A DNA stretch of 64,000 nucleotides from an uncultured Phascolarctobacterium sp. (GCA_900757795.1 CAAEPE010000044.1:1-64000); one strand, 5' to 3'. Positions 33,401 through 42,511 are shown, numbered from the stretch's first letter. Numbers and translations: made by a program. The notes: generated by a model from the sequence alone, not told the origin.

Positions 33401-34030
33401 ATGCAATTACAAAATGTATTGCCTGCTGATATTGAAAAACGCAGTATGGAAATTATCGGCGAGGAATTAGGTCAAATTAAAATTGATCCCGAAAAAATTG
33501 ATATTGTTAAACGTGTTATTCATACTTCTGCTGATTTTGATTATGCCCGCAATTTGCTGTTCAGTGAGGGTGTAGTAGAGAAGGCTTTGACTGCTCTGCA
33601 AAAGGGTGCCACCATTGTTACGGATACTAACATGGCCTGCACCGGTATCAATAAAATGGGACTGGGCAAGCTGGGCTGCAAGGCTGTATGCTTTATGGCG
33701 GATGCCGATGTGGCTGCCCGCGCTAAGGAAGCCGGTTCCACTAGAGCTGCTGCCTGCATGGAAAAGGCCTGCAATATTGAAGGTCCTGTAATTATCGCTG
33801 TTGGTAATGCACCTACCGCTTTGGTACGTTTGGATGAGCTGGTAAAAGAAGGCAAAATTAAGCCTGAACTGGTAATTGGCGTACCTGTTGGCTTTGTCAA
33901 TGTAGTGGAATCTAAAGAGATTATTATGCAAACAGGCATTCCTTACATTGTTGCAAGAGGACGTAAGGGCGGCAGTAATGTAGCGGCAGCTATTTGCAAC
34001 GCCTTGATTTATAAGCTGACTAGAAAATAA
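33401..34030 (+). CDS. cbiC: Cobalt-precorrin-8 methylmutase CbiC
   Basis: A 209-residue CbiC that moves the C11 methyl group to C12 to form cobyrinate. Family features: IEKRSMEIIGEEL, VIHTSADFDYARNL (with the active-site His), GATIVTDTNMACTGINK, IAVGNAPTALVRLDEL, PVGFVNVVESKE and ARGRKGGSNVAAAICNAL. It is the last gene of the operon and is followed by a terminator-like hairpin at 34061. Confidence 0.95.
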   Translation: MQLQNVLPADIEKRSMEIIGEELGQIKIDPEKIDIVKRVIHTSADFDYARNLLFSEGVVEKALTALQKGATIVTDTNMACTGINKMGLGKLGCKAVCFMADADVAARAKEAGSTRAAACMEKACNIEGPVIIAVGNAPTALVRLDELVKEGKIKPELVIGVPVGFVNVVESKEIIMQTGIPYIVARGRKGGSNVAAAICNALIYKLTRK

Positions 34031-34060
34031 GCAATTATGCATTTGTCATGAAAAGGTTAG

Positions 34061-34094
34061 AATCCCGCTGGCGCTTAGGTGTTGGCGGGATTTT
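34061..34094 (+). terminator. Terminator of the cobalamin operon
   Basis: AATCCCGC (34061-34068) pairs perfectly with GCGGGATT (34085-34092), loop 16 nt, followed by a short T run (TTTT). Confidence 0.7.
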
Positions 34095-34098
34095 CGTA

Positions 34099-34127
34099 TT
34101 GACTTTAGCGAATAAAAATTATATAAT
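34099..34127 (+). promoter_or_regulatory. alaS promoter
   Basis: TTGACT (34099-34104), 17-bp spacer, TATAAT (34122-34127). Near-consensus sigma70-type promoter giving a leader of about 75 nt. That leader is too short for a T-box. Confidence 0.88.
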
Positions 34128-34210
34128 TTTTTATATGCCTACTATATTTTCCCGTTGGCAAGCTTTCATAGTAAGGCCGACGAATTTAATGAAGGAGCGA
34201 AGAAAGAAAT

Positions 34211-36829
34211 ATGAAATATATGACTGGTAATGAAATCCGCGAAAGATTTTTACAGTTTTTCCAAGATAGAGGCCATTTAATGCTGCCTAGTGCATCCTTG
34301 ATTCCGCAGGATGACCCCACTTTGCTTATTATCGGTGCAGGTATGGCGCCTTTTAAGCCGTTTTTTACCGGCAAAATGAAACCGCCATCTCCGCGTATCA
34401 CCACCTGCCAAAAATGCGTGCGTACCGGAGATATTGAAAATGTCGGCCATACTGCCCGCCACCATACCTATTTTGAAATGTTGGGTAACTTCTCTTTTGG
34501 CGATTATTTCAAAAAAGAGATTATTCCCTGGAGCTGGGAGTTTTTAACAAAAGAATTGGAACTGCCTGCCGATAAACTGTGGATTACTATTCATACAGAA
34601 GACGACGAAGCTTTTGAATTGTGGAAATCCGTTGGCGTGCCGGAAGAACGCATTGTGCGTTTAGAGGACAACTGGTGGGAGATTGGCAGCGGTCCCTGCG
34701 GCCCTGACTCCGAAATCCATATTGACCTCGGTCCGGAGCGCGGCTGCGGCAAACCTACCTGCGGCCCCGGCTGTGACTGCGACCGTTTCTTAGAGCTGTG
34801 GAATTTGGTATTCACTCAATATAACCAAATGCCGGACGGCACCTATCCGCCGTTAAAGAGCAAAAATATTGATACTGGTGCAGGTTTGGAGCGTTTGGCC
34901 AGTGTAATCCAAGGCAAACCCTCTAATTTTGAAACCGATTTGATGTTCCCGATTATTGAATATGCCTGCAAAGTTGCCGGTGTGGAATATGGCAAAGACA
35001 AAGATACGGACGTTTCTTTGAAAGTAATTGCCGACCATGCCCGCAGCATGACCTTTATGATTGGCGATGGTATTCTGCCCTCCAACGAAGGCCGCGGCTA
35101 TGTTTTGCGCCGTATTCTGCGCCGTGCAGTGCGTCATGGCAGATTGATTGGCATCAGTGAAAAATTCCTGGCTGGCGCTGTGGATGTTGTAATCGGTATG
35201 TTTGGTCATGTTTATACCAATTTGGCAGAAAAACGCGATTACATTCAAAAGGTAATCGACATGGAAGAAACCAGCTTCCTGCGTACCTTGAAACAGGGCA
35301 GCGAGCTGCTGAATGAGGAAATTGCCAAGCTGAAAGCAGCAGGCAAAACCGAATTAGACGGCGCTACCGCTTTCAAACTGAACGATACCTTTGGCTTCCC
35401 GTGGGAATTGACTGCGGAAATTTTGGAAGAACAAGGTCTGACCATGGATAAGGCAGGCTTTGATGCTGCTTTAGAGGTTCAGCGTCAAATGGCGCGTGAT
35501 GCCCGCAATGATAAAGAAGGTCGTCCCGTAGTTTACAATACTGCCGGTATTGACGTTGCTGCTTTGAAGGTTGATGAAGCCGCTACAAAAGCTGCGATTG
35601 TAAAAATGTATCCTGCTCACGACGCTCAGCCTATTGAAACTGCTGCTGACGGCAGTGAAGTAGCTGTAATTTGTGACGTGACCGCTTTCCATGCAGAGGG
35701 CGGCGGCCAGTTAGGCGATATTGGTACCATTACTGCTCCTACCGGCGTTATCAATGTAACTTCTACCAAAAAGCTGCCTGACGGCGCTGTTATTATGCTG
35801 GGCGAAGTAACTGAGGGCGTTGTTAATGTAGGCGACGCAGTTACTTTAACCGTGGATAAGGCTCGCAAGCTGGATATTGCCCGCAACCATACGGCAACTC
35901 ACTTGCTGCATGCTGCTTTGAAGCAGGTTTTGGGCAGTCATGTTAACCAAGCAGGCAGCTATGTTGGTCCTGATAGACTGCGTTTTGACTTCTCCCATTT
36001 CTCTCAAGTAACCGAAGCCGAGCTGAAAGAGGTTGAAGATATTGTTAATGAACAGATTCTCGCCAGCAAGGCTGTAGAAATTGAAGAGCTGCCCATTGAA
36101 GAAGCTAAGAAAAAAGGCGCAATGGCTCTCTTTGGTGAAAAATACGGTAAAATTGTTCGCGTAGTAACTGTTCCTGATTTTTCCATGGAATTCTGTGGCG
36201 GTTCTCATGTAGAAAATACTGCGCAAATCGGCATGTTCAAAATTGTCAGCGAAGGCTCCAGCGGTGCAGGTGTGCGCCGTATTGAGGCTGTTACCGGTCA
36301 CGGTGCTGTGGCACATGTTAACGACATGGAAAGTATGATTAAAGCTTTGGCAGCAGATTTGAAATGCCGGTGCTGTGATGTTCCCACCCGTTTGGAAGCA
36401 CTGCACTGCGAAATGAAAGCAGTACAGAAGAAGGCCGAGGATTTAGCAGCAGAAATTGCTAAGGCTCAGGTTTCCGGCGTGGCAGATCAAGTAAAAGAAA
36501 TCAAAGGCGTGCCTGTTCTGGTGCAAAAGGTTCAGGCTGACAGTGTTGACGCTCTGCGTAATCTTGGCGACCAAATGCGCGACAAGATTGGCGGCGTAGT
36601 AGTGCTGGCGGCAGTTATGGGCGAGAAGGTAAGCATTCTTACTATGGCTACTAAGGATGCAGTAGCAAAAGGTGCTCACTCTGGAAATATTGTTAAAGCA
36701 GTTGCTAAACTATGCGGCGGCGGCGGCGGCGGACGTCCTGATATGGCGCAGGCCGGTGCAAAGGACGTATCCAAGGTGGATGCTGCTTTGGCAGAAGCTC
36801 CCGCTATTATTGAAGGTATGCTGAAATAA
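34211..36829 (+). CDS. alaS: Alanyl-tRNA synthetase
   Basis: An 872-residue AlaRS charging tRNA-Ala. N-terminal class II core (MTGNEIRERFLQFFQDRGH, FFTGKMKPPSPRITTCQKC), editing domain with the zinc-binding HTATHLLHAAL and the CGGSHVENT motif, and a C-terminal C-Ala domain ending in the glycine-rich GGGGGGRPDMAQAG. Normal length for a bacterial AlaRS. GAAGGAG precedes the ATG. It has its own promoter and terminator. Confidence 0.97.
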   Translation: MKYMTGNEIRERFLQFFQDRGHLMLPSASLIPQDDPTLLIIGAGMAPFKPFFTGKMKPPSPRITTCQKCVRTGDIENVGHTARHHTYFEMLGNFSFGDYFKKEIIPWSWEFLTKELELPADKLWITIHTEDDEAFELWKSVGVPEERIVRLEDNWWEIGSGPCGPDSEIHIDLGPERGCGKPTCGPGCDCDRFLELWNLVFTQYNQMPDGTYPPLKSKNIDTGAGLERLASVIQGKPSNFETDLMFPIIEYACKVAGVEYGKDKDTDVSLKVIADHARSMTFMIGDGILPSNEGRGYVLRRILRRAVRHGRLIGISEKFLAGAVDVVIGMFGHVYTNLAEKRDYIQKVIDMEETSFLRTLKQGSELLNEEIAKLKAAGKTELDGATAFKLNDTFGFPWELTAEILEEQGLTMDKAGFDAALEVQRQMARDARNDKEGRPVVYNTAGIDVAALKVDEAATKAAIVKMYPAHDAQPIETAADGSEVAVICDVTAFHAEGGGQLGDIGTITAPTGVINVTSTKKLPDGAVIMLGEVTEGVVNVGDAVTLTVDKARKLDIARNHTATHLLHAALKQVLGSHVNQAGSYVGPDRLRFDFSHFSQVTEAELKEVEDIVNEQILASKAVEIEELPIEEAKKKGAMALFGEKYGKIVRVVTVPDFSMEFCGGSHVENTAQIGMFKIVSEGSSGAGVRRIEAVTGHGAVAHVNDMESMIKALAADLKCRCCDVPTRLEALHCEMKAVQKKAEDLAAEIAKAQVSGVADQVKEIKGVPVLVQKVQADSVDALRNLGDQMRDKIGGVVVLAAVMGEKVSILTMATKDAVAKGAHSGNIVKAVAKLCGGGGGGRPDMAQAGAKDVSKVDAALAEAPAIIEGMLK

Positions 36830-36845
36830 TTTAATAAAAAGCTTC

Positions 36846-36879
36846 AAACCTCACCTGTGTTGCAGCAGGTGAGGTTTTT
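36846..36879 (+). terminator. alaS terminator
   Basis: AAACCTCACCTG and CAGGTGAGGTTT pair over 12 bp with an 8-nt loop, followed by TTTTTG. Confidence 0.93.
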
Positions 36880-37039
36880 GTTATAGATAAAATTTTCTGC
36901 GGCTAAATAAAAAATGCTTCAAAGCTTATATACTTTTTGTTTACAATTCCGCCACTTATTGAGAAGCGATTCATGCTATAATATAAATATAAAAACAATA
37001 CTTTTATCAAACAGCATCTTAGATAAGGAGTGAAGGCCC

Positions 37040-37486
37040 ATGAGTTATGCTTATGATAAGGTGTATTTGAACAAGGCACGTATCGCCTTAGGCAGAATGT
37101 TAGATTTTGCAGTATATAATTTAAAGTACGAGCTCAGCGATTTTTTTGATATGTTTATTAAATCCGGTGTTGCTAAACGTTTTGCGAAAGGCGAAGTAAA
37201 GCTTTTAGTAGGCATGTCCGGTGAAGAGTTGGCCTATGAGGTTTTAGAAAAATTAGGCATTAACATGCTGCGTATTAAACCCAATTATGTAAGCACCAGC
37301 AGCGAAGAATACTGGACCGGCTGGGCGGTGGCCTTTTATCAATGGCAGAACGACCTCAGCTTTGCGGATATTGTCAAGCATGTTCCTATTCAAAAAATTA
37401 CCAAGCTTTTCAGCGCCTATCGCGAGGTGGATATCCGCCAGTTCTGCGATAAAATGGACAGCATGTACCAATTAAGCGGCGCATAA
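37040..37486 (+). CDS. Conserved small cytoplasmic protein, function unknown
   Basis: A 148-residue protein without signal or membrane segment. It is mostly helical, with SYAYDKVYLNKARIALGRML at the N-terminus, a KLLVGMSGEELAYEVL segment, and EEYWTGWAVAFYQWQNDLSF in the middle. I recall similar proteins in gut Firmicutes and Actinobacteria, sometimes beside DUF3990-type genes, but no such partner lies here. An extended -10 (TGCTATAAT) ends at 36982 and a terminator follows at 37522, so it is a single-gene unit. Regulatory or antitoxin-like roles are guesses. Confidence 0.75.
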   Translation: MSYAYDKVYLNKARIALGRMLDFAVYNLKYELSDFFDMFIKSGVAKRFAKGEVKLLVGMSGEELAYEVLEKLGINMLRIKPNYVSTSSEEYWTGWAVAFYQWQNDLSFADIVKHVPIQKITKLFSAYREVDIRQFCDKMDSMYQLSGA

Positions 37487-37521
37487 GCGAGAGGGTGAAG
37501 CTTGCTTTCCCCATAAAATAC

Positions 37522-37554
37522 AGCGCTCGGAGAAATTTTCTCCGAGCGCTTTTT
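37522..37554 (+). terminator. Terminator after the small hypothetical gene
   Basis: AGCGCTCGGAGAAA and TTTCTCCGAGCGCT form a near-perfect long stem with almost no loop, followed by TTTTT. Confidence 0.9.
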
Positions 37555-37560
37555 GCATAT

Positions 37561-37592
37561 AAAAAACAGCTGCCCTTTTGCAGAGCAGCTGT
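37561..37592 (-). terminator. fba terminator (minus strand)
   Basis: On the minus strand AACAGCTGCTC and GGCAGCTGTT pair around a short loop and are followed by TTTTTT, 18-49 nt after the fba stop codon. Confidence 0.85.
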
Positions 37593-37609
37593 TAATTTTT
37601 AGTTTTGTC

Positions 37610-38539
37610 TTACAATTTGTTGCTGCTGTTCAAAACGTCGTGGATTTTGTGAGCAACCATATCTTGAATTGCCTGACGGGCAGGTTTCAGATATTGACGC
37701 GGGTCGAAATCAGCAGGATGTTCGGTTAAGTATTTGCGGACGGAAGCGGTCATTGCCAAACGCAGGTCGGTGTCGATGTTAATTTTGCAAACGCCGAATT
37801 TGCCTGCGCGCAGCAGCATATCTTCCGGAACACCTTGAGCGCCGTCCAGTTTACCGCCGTATTTGTTGCATTCTTCTACGAAAGAGGGGATAACGGTGGA
37901 AGCGCCGTGCAGAACCAGCGGGAAGCCCGGCAGCATGTTGGTGATTTTTTCCAAGCGGGCAAAATCAAGCTCCGGTTTGCCTTTGAATTTATAAGCGCCG
38001 TGGCTGGTGCCGATAGCGATAGCCAAAGAATCGCAGCCGGTGCGCTCTACAAACTCTACAGCCTGGTCGGGGTCAGTGTAGGTAGCGTCTTTAGCGGCGA
38101 CCTTAACTGCGTCCTCTACGCCTGCAAGTTTACCTAATTCAGCCTCAACAACAACGCCGCGCTCGTGAGCATATTCAACTACACGACGAGTCATTTCTAT
38201 ATTTTCTTCAAAGGGATGCTTGCTGCCGTCAATCATAACGGATGTGAAACCGCCGTCAACGCAGGCTTTGCAGATTTCAAAGTCTTCGCCATGGTCAAGA
38301 TGTAGGCAGATAGGCAGACCGGTGTCTTCTACGGCAGCTTCAACTAATTTCATCAGATAAATGTGGCTTGCGTATTTACGCGCGCCGGCACTGACTTGCA
38401 AAATCAACGGAGATTGTTCAGCTTTGGCAGCCGCCACGATACCTTGGATAATCTCCATATTGTTTACGTTGAAAGCACCAACTGCATAGTGACCTTCATA
38501 AGCTTTTTTAAACATTTCAGTAGATGTTACTAAAGGCAT
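37610..38539 (-). CDS. fba: Class II fructose-bisphosphate aldolase
   Basis: A 309-residue zinc aldolase interconverting fructose 1,6-bisphosphate with DHAP and GAP. MPLVTSTEMFKKAYEGHYAV at the N-terminus, the metal-binding CLHLDHGEDFE, VMIDGSKHPFEENI, VEAELGKLAG, the TSHGAYKF loop and LHGASTV segments are all present. GGAGG lies 8 nt before the ATG on the minus strand. An extended -10 (TGCTATAAT on the minus strand, ending at 38605) lies upstream, and a small hairpin (38559-38583) lies in the leader. Tagatose-bisphosphate or related class II aldolase activity cannot be excluded. Confidence 0.92.
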   Translation of the reverse strand: MPLVTSTEMFKKAYEGHYAVGAFNVNNMEIIQGIVAAAKAEQSPLILQVSAGARKYASHIYLMKLVEAAVEDTGLPICLHLDHGEDFEICKACVDGGFTSVMIDGSKHPFEENIEMTRRVVEYAHERGVVVEAELGKLAGVEDAVKVAAKDATYTDPDQAVEFVERTGCDSLAIAIGTSHGAYKFKGKPELDFARLEKITNMLPGFPLVLHGASTVIPSFVEECNKYGGKLDGAQGVPEDMLLRAGKFGVCKINIDTDLRLAMTASVRKYLTEHPADFDPRQYLKPARQAIQDMVAHKIHDVLNSSNKL

Positions 38540-38626
38540 TAAAATTCCTCCTTAATTATCAGCCAGGGCGCAGCTCGGCTGAGTTATGCTATTTCTATAC
38601 CATAATTATAGCACACTGTTTGCTTT

Positions 38627-39295
38627 TTAGTATAGTATTTTTCGCAAATCATTAGGTAAATCGCGAGTAATTTCCAAAGGTGTATCACCGACGGGATGAG
38701 TAAAGGCTAAACGATAAGCATGCAGCGCATGACGGGTTTGCGGTCCGGGAGTGCCGTAAAGATTATCATTAACCAGCGGATGACCAATATAAGCCATATG
38801 CACGCGTATTTGATGGGTTCGTCCGGTAAAAAGACGCAGACGCAGCAGCGTATTGCCTTTGTAATACCCCAAAACAGAGTAGGCTGTCTGCGCGCTTTTG
38901 CCGCGTTCAAAATTTACGCAGCGTTCGATAATGCTGCCTTCCTTGCGGGCGATAGGCGCATCAATTAGACCGGCGGTTTGCTGTATGTAACCTTGAGCAA
39001 TTGCCAGATATTCTTTGACTACTTGCTGCCGGCTAAGCCAAAATTGAATAATTGGCTCTTTAGCGAAAATTACTAAACCTGATGTATTGCGGTCAAGACG
39101 CGAGACAGGATGGATATCGGCATGAATTCGCTTGGCTGCGTAATAGCTTTTTACATAATCATACAAGGTACAGCCGCTTTCGTTAACCGTAGGGTGTACT
39201 AGCATACCGGCAGGCTTATCAATCACTAGCAGATAATCGTCCTCAAAAGCAATAATGCCCGGTGTTAGGTAGGTAGAACAATGTTGCGCAGACAT
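38627..39295 (-). CDS. RluA-family pseudouridine synthase lacking an S4 domain
   Basis: A 222-residue RNA pseudouridine synthase. The catalytic motif HPVSRLDRNTSGLVIFAK contains the conserved Asp, and RLFTGRTHQIRVHMAYIGHP is the second family signature. At 222 residues it has the catalytic domain only; the N-terminal S4 domain of RluC/RluD is absent, so it resembles RluA or TruC-type enzymes. It overlaps the DUF896 stop by 1 nt (TAATG), so the two are translated together. Target site unknown. Confidence 0.9.
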   Translation of the reverse strand: MSAQHCSTYLTPGIIAFEDDYLLVIDKPAGMLVHPTVNESGCTLYDYVKSYYAAKRIHADIHPVSRLDRNTSGLVIFAKEPIIQFWLSRQQVVKEYLAIAQGYIQQTAGLIDAPIARKEGSIIERCVNFERGKSAQTAYSVLGYYKGNTLLRLRLFTGRTHQIRVHMAYIGHPLVNDNLYGTPGPQTRHALHAYRLAFTHPVGDTPLEITRDLPNDLRKILY

Positions 39296-39486
39296 TAGTT
39301 AAGCGTAGTGGGCTTTTTGTCGACCACTTCAATATTATCTAATTGGCTTTTAAGTTGGCCGCGTATATTTTCTAAATACAGTTTATACAGCTCCTTTTGT
39401 TCTGTAAGCTCCTCGGCGGTTAAGCCTGTTGTTTTCTTTTTGTGTGCCAGCTCGTTAATACGGGCAATCATTTTATTTATTTCCAT
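39295..39486 (-). CDS. DUF896 (YnzC/UPF0291) family protein
   Basis: A 63-residue protein with the family pattern MEINKMIARINELAHKKKT, GLTAEELTEQKELY and YLENIRGQLKSQLDNIEVVD, a two-helix hairpin known from Bacillus YnzC. Start at 39486 chosen because AAGGAG lies about 8 nt upstream; the ORF could extend three codons to a GTG. YnzC has been linked to the SOS-regulated yneA operon in Bacillus; here it is coupled to a pseudouridine synthase instead. Confidence 0.92.
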   Translation of the reverse strand: MEINKMIARINELAHKKKTTGLTAEELTEQKELYKLYLENIRGQLKSQLDNIEVVDKKPTTLN

Positions 39487-39562
39487 GGATATCACTCCTT
39501 AACAAATGCTCATTTATATTATAGCAAAGTAGGGGAATGGGAGCAAGAAGCAGTCTATTTTA

Positions 39563-39591
39563 TTGACTGAATATGCTATTTATGCTATTAT
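39563..39591 (+). promoter_or_regulatory. Promoter of the btuFCD-type operon
   Basis: TTGACT (39563-39568), 17-bp spacer, TATTAT (39586-39591). The leader of about 100 nt can fold: TTGCTGA (near 39623) pairs with TCAGCAA (near 39672) around a small AGTTTA-ATCG-TAAACT hairpin. No B12 box is present. Confidence 0.7.
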
Positions 39592-39696
39592 GATAGAAGT
39601 GTTAATAAGAATTTTTACTAGAGTTGCTGAGAGTTTAATCGTAAACTAAATAGTAATTTATTTTGATTTGTTCAGCAATAATTTGAGGTGGAATAT

Positions 39697-40653
39697 ATGC
39701 AGTGGAAAAAGCTAGCCTGCATTTGTATGTGCGCTGCTGCGTTAGCGGCCGTTGGTTGCGGCGGTGGCAGCAAGGAGCAGGCCGTAAATACAAGTAATGC
39801 TTATTTAAATTTAAAGGATGCTGCCGGGAGACAGGTAGTTTTAGCGAAAAAGCCGGAACGCATTGTGAGCCTTAGTCCGTCTTATTTGGGGATGATTGAC
39901 GCGGTAGGCGGCAAAATCGTAGGACGCGCTACATCTAAGGTCGGTGTTATTCCTGAATCTATGAAGTCTGTGCCTGAAATTGGTCTTGTTTTTAATATTA
40001 ATATGGAAAGCTTGGTTGCTTTAAAGCCGGATTTGGTTTTGGCTGGACGTAATCAGCACGAAAAATTTGTTCCCTTGCTGGAATCAAATAAAATAAATGT
40101 TATTGAATTTGACGCTAAAACTTTTGACGAAGTAAAGCAGACGGTAAAAATTTTGGGAGATATTTACGGCGCGCCGGAAAAAGCCAAGGCTGAAAACGAG
40201 CTTTTAAATAAGCAGATAAGTGAAATAACTGCCAAGCTGCCCAAAGAAAAAAAGCGCATTGTGATTATGCATGCTACTGCCAGCAGCGTTACCGTTGAAG
40301 GCTCCCGCAGTATTGCAGGCTGCGTCAGCGATATTTTGGGCTTTGAGAACGTGGCAGCCGCTGCATTAAAGGGAAAATCTGATAAAACCCCGTACAGTAT
40401 GGAAAGCCTTGTAGGGCAAAATCCTGATTTAATTTTTATTACCTCCATGGGTAAGGCGGAAGAAATAGAAAATCGCCTGCGTATGGACTTTAAGAAAAAT
40501 CCTGCTTGGAACAGTTTGACGGCTGTGCAGCAGGGTAAGGTTTATGTGCTGCCGGAAAAACTGTTTTTACTTAATCCGGGCTTACGCTATCCGGAGGCTG
40601 TAAAATATATGGCTCAGCAGGTTTATCCAGAGGTTTTTAAGAATGGTAAATAA
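39697..40653 (+). CDS. btuF: Periplasmic binding lipoprotein of a corrinoid/iron-chelate ABC importer (BtuF-like)
   Basis: A 318-residue class III binding protein. Start at 39697 (GAGGTGG upstream). The lipoprotein signal ends at AAVGC with Gly-rich linker. The mature part has LKDAAGRQVVLAKKPERIVSL, the SYLGMIDAVGGKIVG segment, a long backbone helix around 150-175, and the second lobe PYSMESLVGQNPDLIFIT. It overlaps the permease gene by 11 nt. BtuF for cobalamin is favoured by the company of B12 genes, but a siderophore or haem binding role cannot be excluded; no riboswitch lies upstream. Confidence 0.85.
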   Translation: MQWKKLACICMCAAALAAVGCGGGSKEQAVNTSNAYLNLKDAAGRQVVLAKKPERIVSLSPSYLGMIDAVGGKIVGRATSKVGVIPESMKSVPEIGLVFNINMESLVALKPDLVLAGRNQHEKFVPLLESNKINVIEFDAKTFDEVKQTVKILGDIYGAPEKAKAENELLNKQISEITAKLPKEKKRIVIMHATASSVTVEGSRSIAGCVSDILGFENVAAAALKGKSDKTPYSMESLVGQNPDLIFITSMGKAEEIENRLRMDFKKNPAWNSLTAVQQGKVYVLPEKLFLLNPGLRYPEAVKYMAQQVYPEVFKNGK

Positions 40654-41662
40654 AGAATTAGACGCAGCAGAGCATTTTGGCATTAACCGCACTGCTTGGC
40701 GTTTGAGCATTTTAGTATTGTTTTTGTTTTTGGCTTTGGTTGGTTCCTTTTTGAGCTTGACCAAAGGTTCCAGCATAATCACTATGGAGCAGATTGTGGA
40801 AATTTTGCTGCATCCGGGAAGCGATCCGCAAAGCCAGATTATTTGGAACATTCGTATGCCGCGCACCATTGTGGGCGCTTTGGTAGGCATTAATTTAGCT
40901 TTATCCGGCGCGATTTTGCAGGCTGTTATGCGCAATCCTTTGGCTGATCCGCATATTATCGGCATTTCCAGCGGCGCAGGCTTGGCTGGTGTAGTCATTA
41001 TGATTCTATTTCCAGCCTTAGAATATTTAATTACTCCTGTAGCCTTTATAGGTGCCATGCTGGCGGCGATCTGCATTTATATTTTGGCATGGAAAAACGG
41101 TATCAAGCCTGTGCGGATTATTTTGGCAGGCGTGGCCGTTTCTGCCTTTTTGAGCGCAGGCATCAGCGGTTTGATGATTTTTTACAGCGACCGGGTACAT
41201 GGAGCTTTAATGTGGATGGTAGGCGGTTTAGCAGCCAGAAGCTGGCCTCATGTAAATATTATTCTGCCTTATGCTATTATAGGTTTGGTTTTGACTCTGG
41301 CCAGTGCTGCTTATCTTAATATTTTGCAGTTAGGCGACGAAATGGCTAGAGGGTTAGGCGTCAACGTAGAGGTTACTCGCATTGTGATGACGGCGATTGC
41401 GGCACTTTTAGCTGCCAGTGCGGTCAGCGTAGTGGGACTTTTGGGCTTTGTAGGCTTGGTTGTGCCTCATGCAGCGCGGCTTTTGATTGGCAGTGATTAT
41501 CGTTTTCTGCTGCCAGCAGCGGCGCTTTTAGGTATTGCCATTGTTACGCTCAGCGATACCTTTGCCAGAGTTGTTTTTGCACCCATTGAGCTGCCAGTAG
41601 GTATTATTATGGCCTTTTTAGGCGCGCCCTTCTTTTTGTTTTTGTTAAGGAGGGAAATCTAA
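40643..41662 (+). CDS. btuC: FecCD/BtuC-family ABC permease
   Basis: A 339-residue membrane protein with about ten helices. Family signatures: RMPRTIVGALVGINLALSGA, LQAVMRNPLADPHIIGISSGAGLA, GLGVNVEVTRIV and GFVGLVVPHAARLLIGSDYR (coupling-helix region). It forms the membrane channel for the binding protein above, powered by the next gene, with which it overlaps (TAATG). An N-terminal hydrophilic stretch of about 20 residues precedes the first helix. Confidence 0.92.
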   Translation: MVNKELDAAEHFGINRTAWRLSILVLFLFLALVGSFLSLTKGSSIITMEQIVEILLHPGSDPQSQIIWNIRMPRTIVGALVGINLALSGAILQAVMRNPLADPHIIGISSGAGLAGVVIMILFPALEYLITPVAFIGAMLAAICIYILAWKNGIKPVRIILAGVAVSAFLSAGISGLMIFYSDRVHGALMWMVGGLAARSWPHVNIILPYAIIGLVLTLASAAYLNILQLGDEMARGLGVNVEVTRIVMTAIAALLAASAVSVVGLLGFVGLVVPHAARLLIGSDYRFLLPAAALLGIAIVTLSDTFARVVFAPIELPVGIIMAFLGAPFFLFLLRREI

Positions 41663-42447
41663 TGCAGGCAATTTTAAGCGCTCACGGCATTGACGTGGGT
41701 ATCAATAAAAAAATAATCGTTCACGATTTATCGTTGGATATTCCTGAAGGTAAAATTACGGCTATTATCGGACCTAATGGCTGCGGCAAAAGTACAACCT
41801 TAAAAGCAATTTCTTGTATTTGGCAGCCGGTTAAGGGCAGTATTACTTTTCAAGGTAAAGATATTCGCGAGTTTAGCCATCGGGAATTTGCTCAATGTTT
41901 GGCGATTTTAACTCAATCTCCTCAAGCACCTACGGATTTAACCGTGCAGGACTTGGTGGAAATGGGCCGTTTCCCTCATCGCAGCTTTTTGGGCAGAGGG
42001 GATAAGGATGACGCTAAGCATGTGGAATGGGCATTGGAGCAAACCAATATGACAGGAATGCGCCAACGACTCCTACATACCTTAAGCGGCGGCGAGCGTC
42101 AGCGGGCGTGGATTGCCATGGCGTTAGCGCAAAGACCGCAGGTGCTTTTACTGGATGAACCTACTACTTATTTGGATATTTGCCACCAGCTGGAGGTTAT
42201 GCAGCTTCTGGTAAAACTGAACAGGGAATTAGGCTTGACTGTAGTGATGGTTATTCACGAATTGAATCATGCTATTCAATATGCCGATTATGTGGCGGTA
42301 ATGAAGGCAGGACGCTTAATAACTTGCGGCGAGCCTAAAGAAATTGTTTCGTCCAAGTTATTGGCAGAGGTCTTTAAGGTTCAGGCTGAAGAATTTGTCT
42401 GCAGCAACAACTTAAGAGCTTTGGTTCCGGTTGATTTATGTAAATAA
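41662..42447 (+). CDS. btuD: ABC ATPase of the FecE/BtuD type
   Basis: A 261-residue ATPase: Walker A GPNGCGKST, Q-loop LTQSPQAPTDLT, signature LSGGERQRAWIAMAL, Walker B VLLLDEPTTYLD and switch VIHELNHA. This is the standard energy unit of iron-chelate and cobalamin importers and completes the btuF-btuC-btuD set. Similar in type to the lone ATPase at 9294, which has no permease beside it. Confidence 0.93.
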   Translation: MQAILSAHGIDVGINKKIIVHDLSLDIPEGKITAIIGPNGCGKSTTLKAISCIWQPVKGSITFQGKDIREFSHREFAQCLAILTQSPQAPTDLTVQDLVEMGRFPHRSFLGRGDKDDAKHVEWALEQTNMTGMRQRLLHTLSGGERQRAWIAMALAQRPQVLLLDEPTTYLDICHQLEVMQLLVKLNRELGLTVVMVIHELNHAIQYADYVAVMKAGRLITCGEPKEIVSSKLLAEVFKVQAEEFVCSNNLRALVPVDLCK

Positions 42448-42455
42448 TTTATAAA

Positions 42456-42499
42456 AAAAGCCAGTGTTTCACTTTTTAACAGTTGAAACACTGGCTTTT
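42456..42499. terminator. Bidirectional terminator between btuD and the hydrogenase genes
   Basis: AAAAGCCAGTGTTTCA and TGAAACACTGGCTTTT form a 16-bp stem around a 12-nt loop, with A/T runs on both sides, serving the convergent transcription units. Confidence 0.92.
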
Positions 42500-42511
42500 A
42501 AGCTCTTTAAA

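Noticed and set aside
34128..34210. T-box leader before alaS
   Set aside because: The leader is only about 75 nt and lacks the T-box sequence and antiterminator; ordinary promoter control is more likely.
34048..34230. 60-residue ORF between cbiC and alaS
   Set aside because: It runs through a terminator, the alaS promoter and the alaS start; no coding character.
35245..36406. Several minus-strand ORFs opposite alaS (up to 186 residues)
   Set aside because: They are antisense shadows of a conserved gene with strong codon constraint and have no start sites of their own.
39610..39690. TPP riboswitch suggested by GCTGAGAG near 39625
   Set aside because: The second thiamine-box half and the rest of the conserved core are absent.
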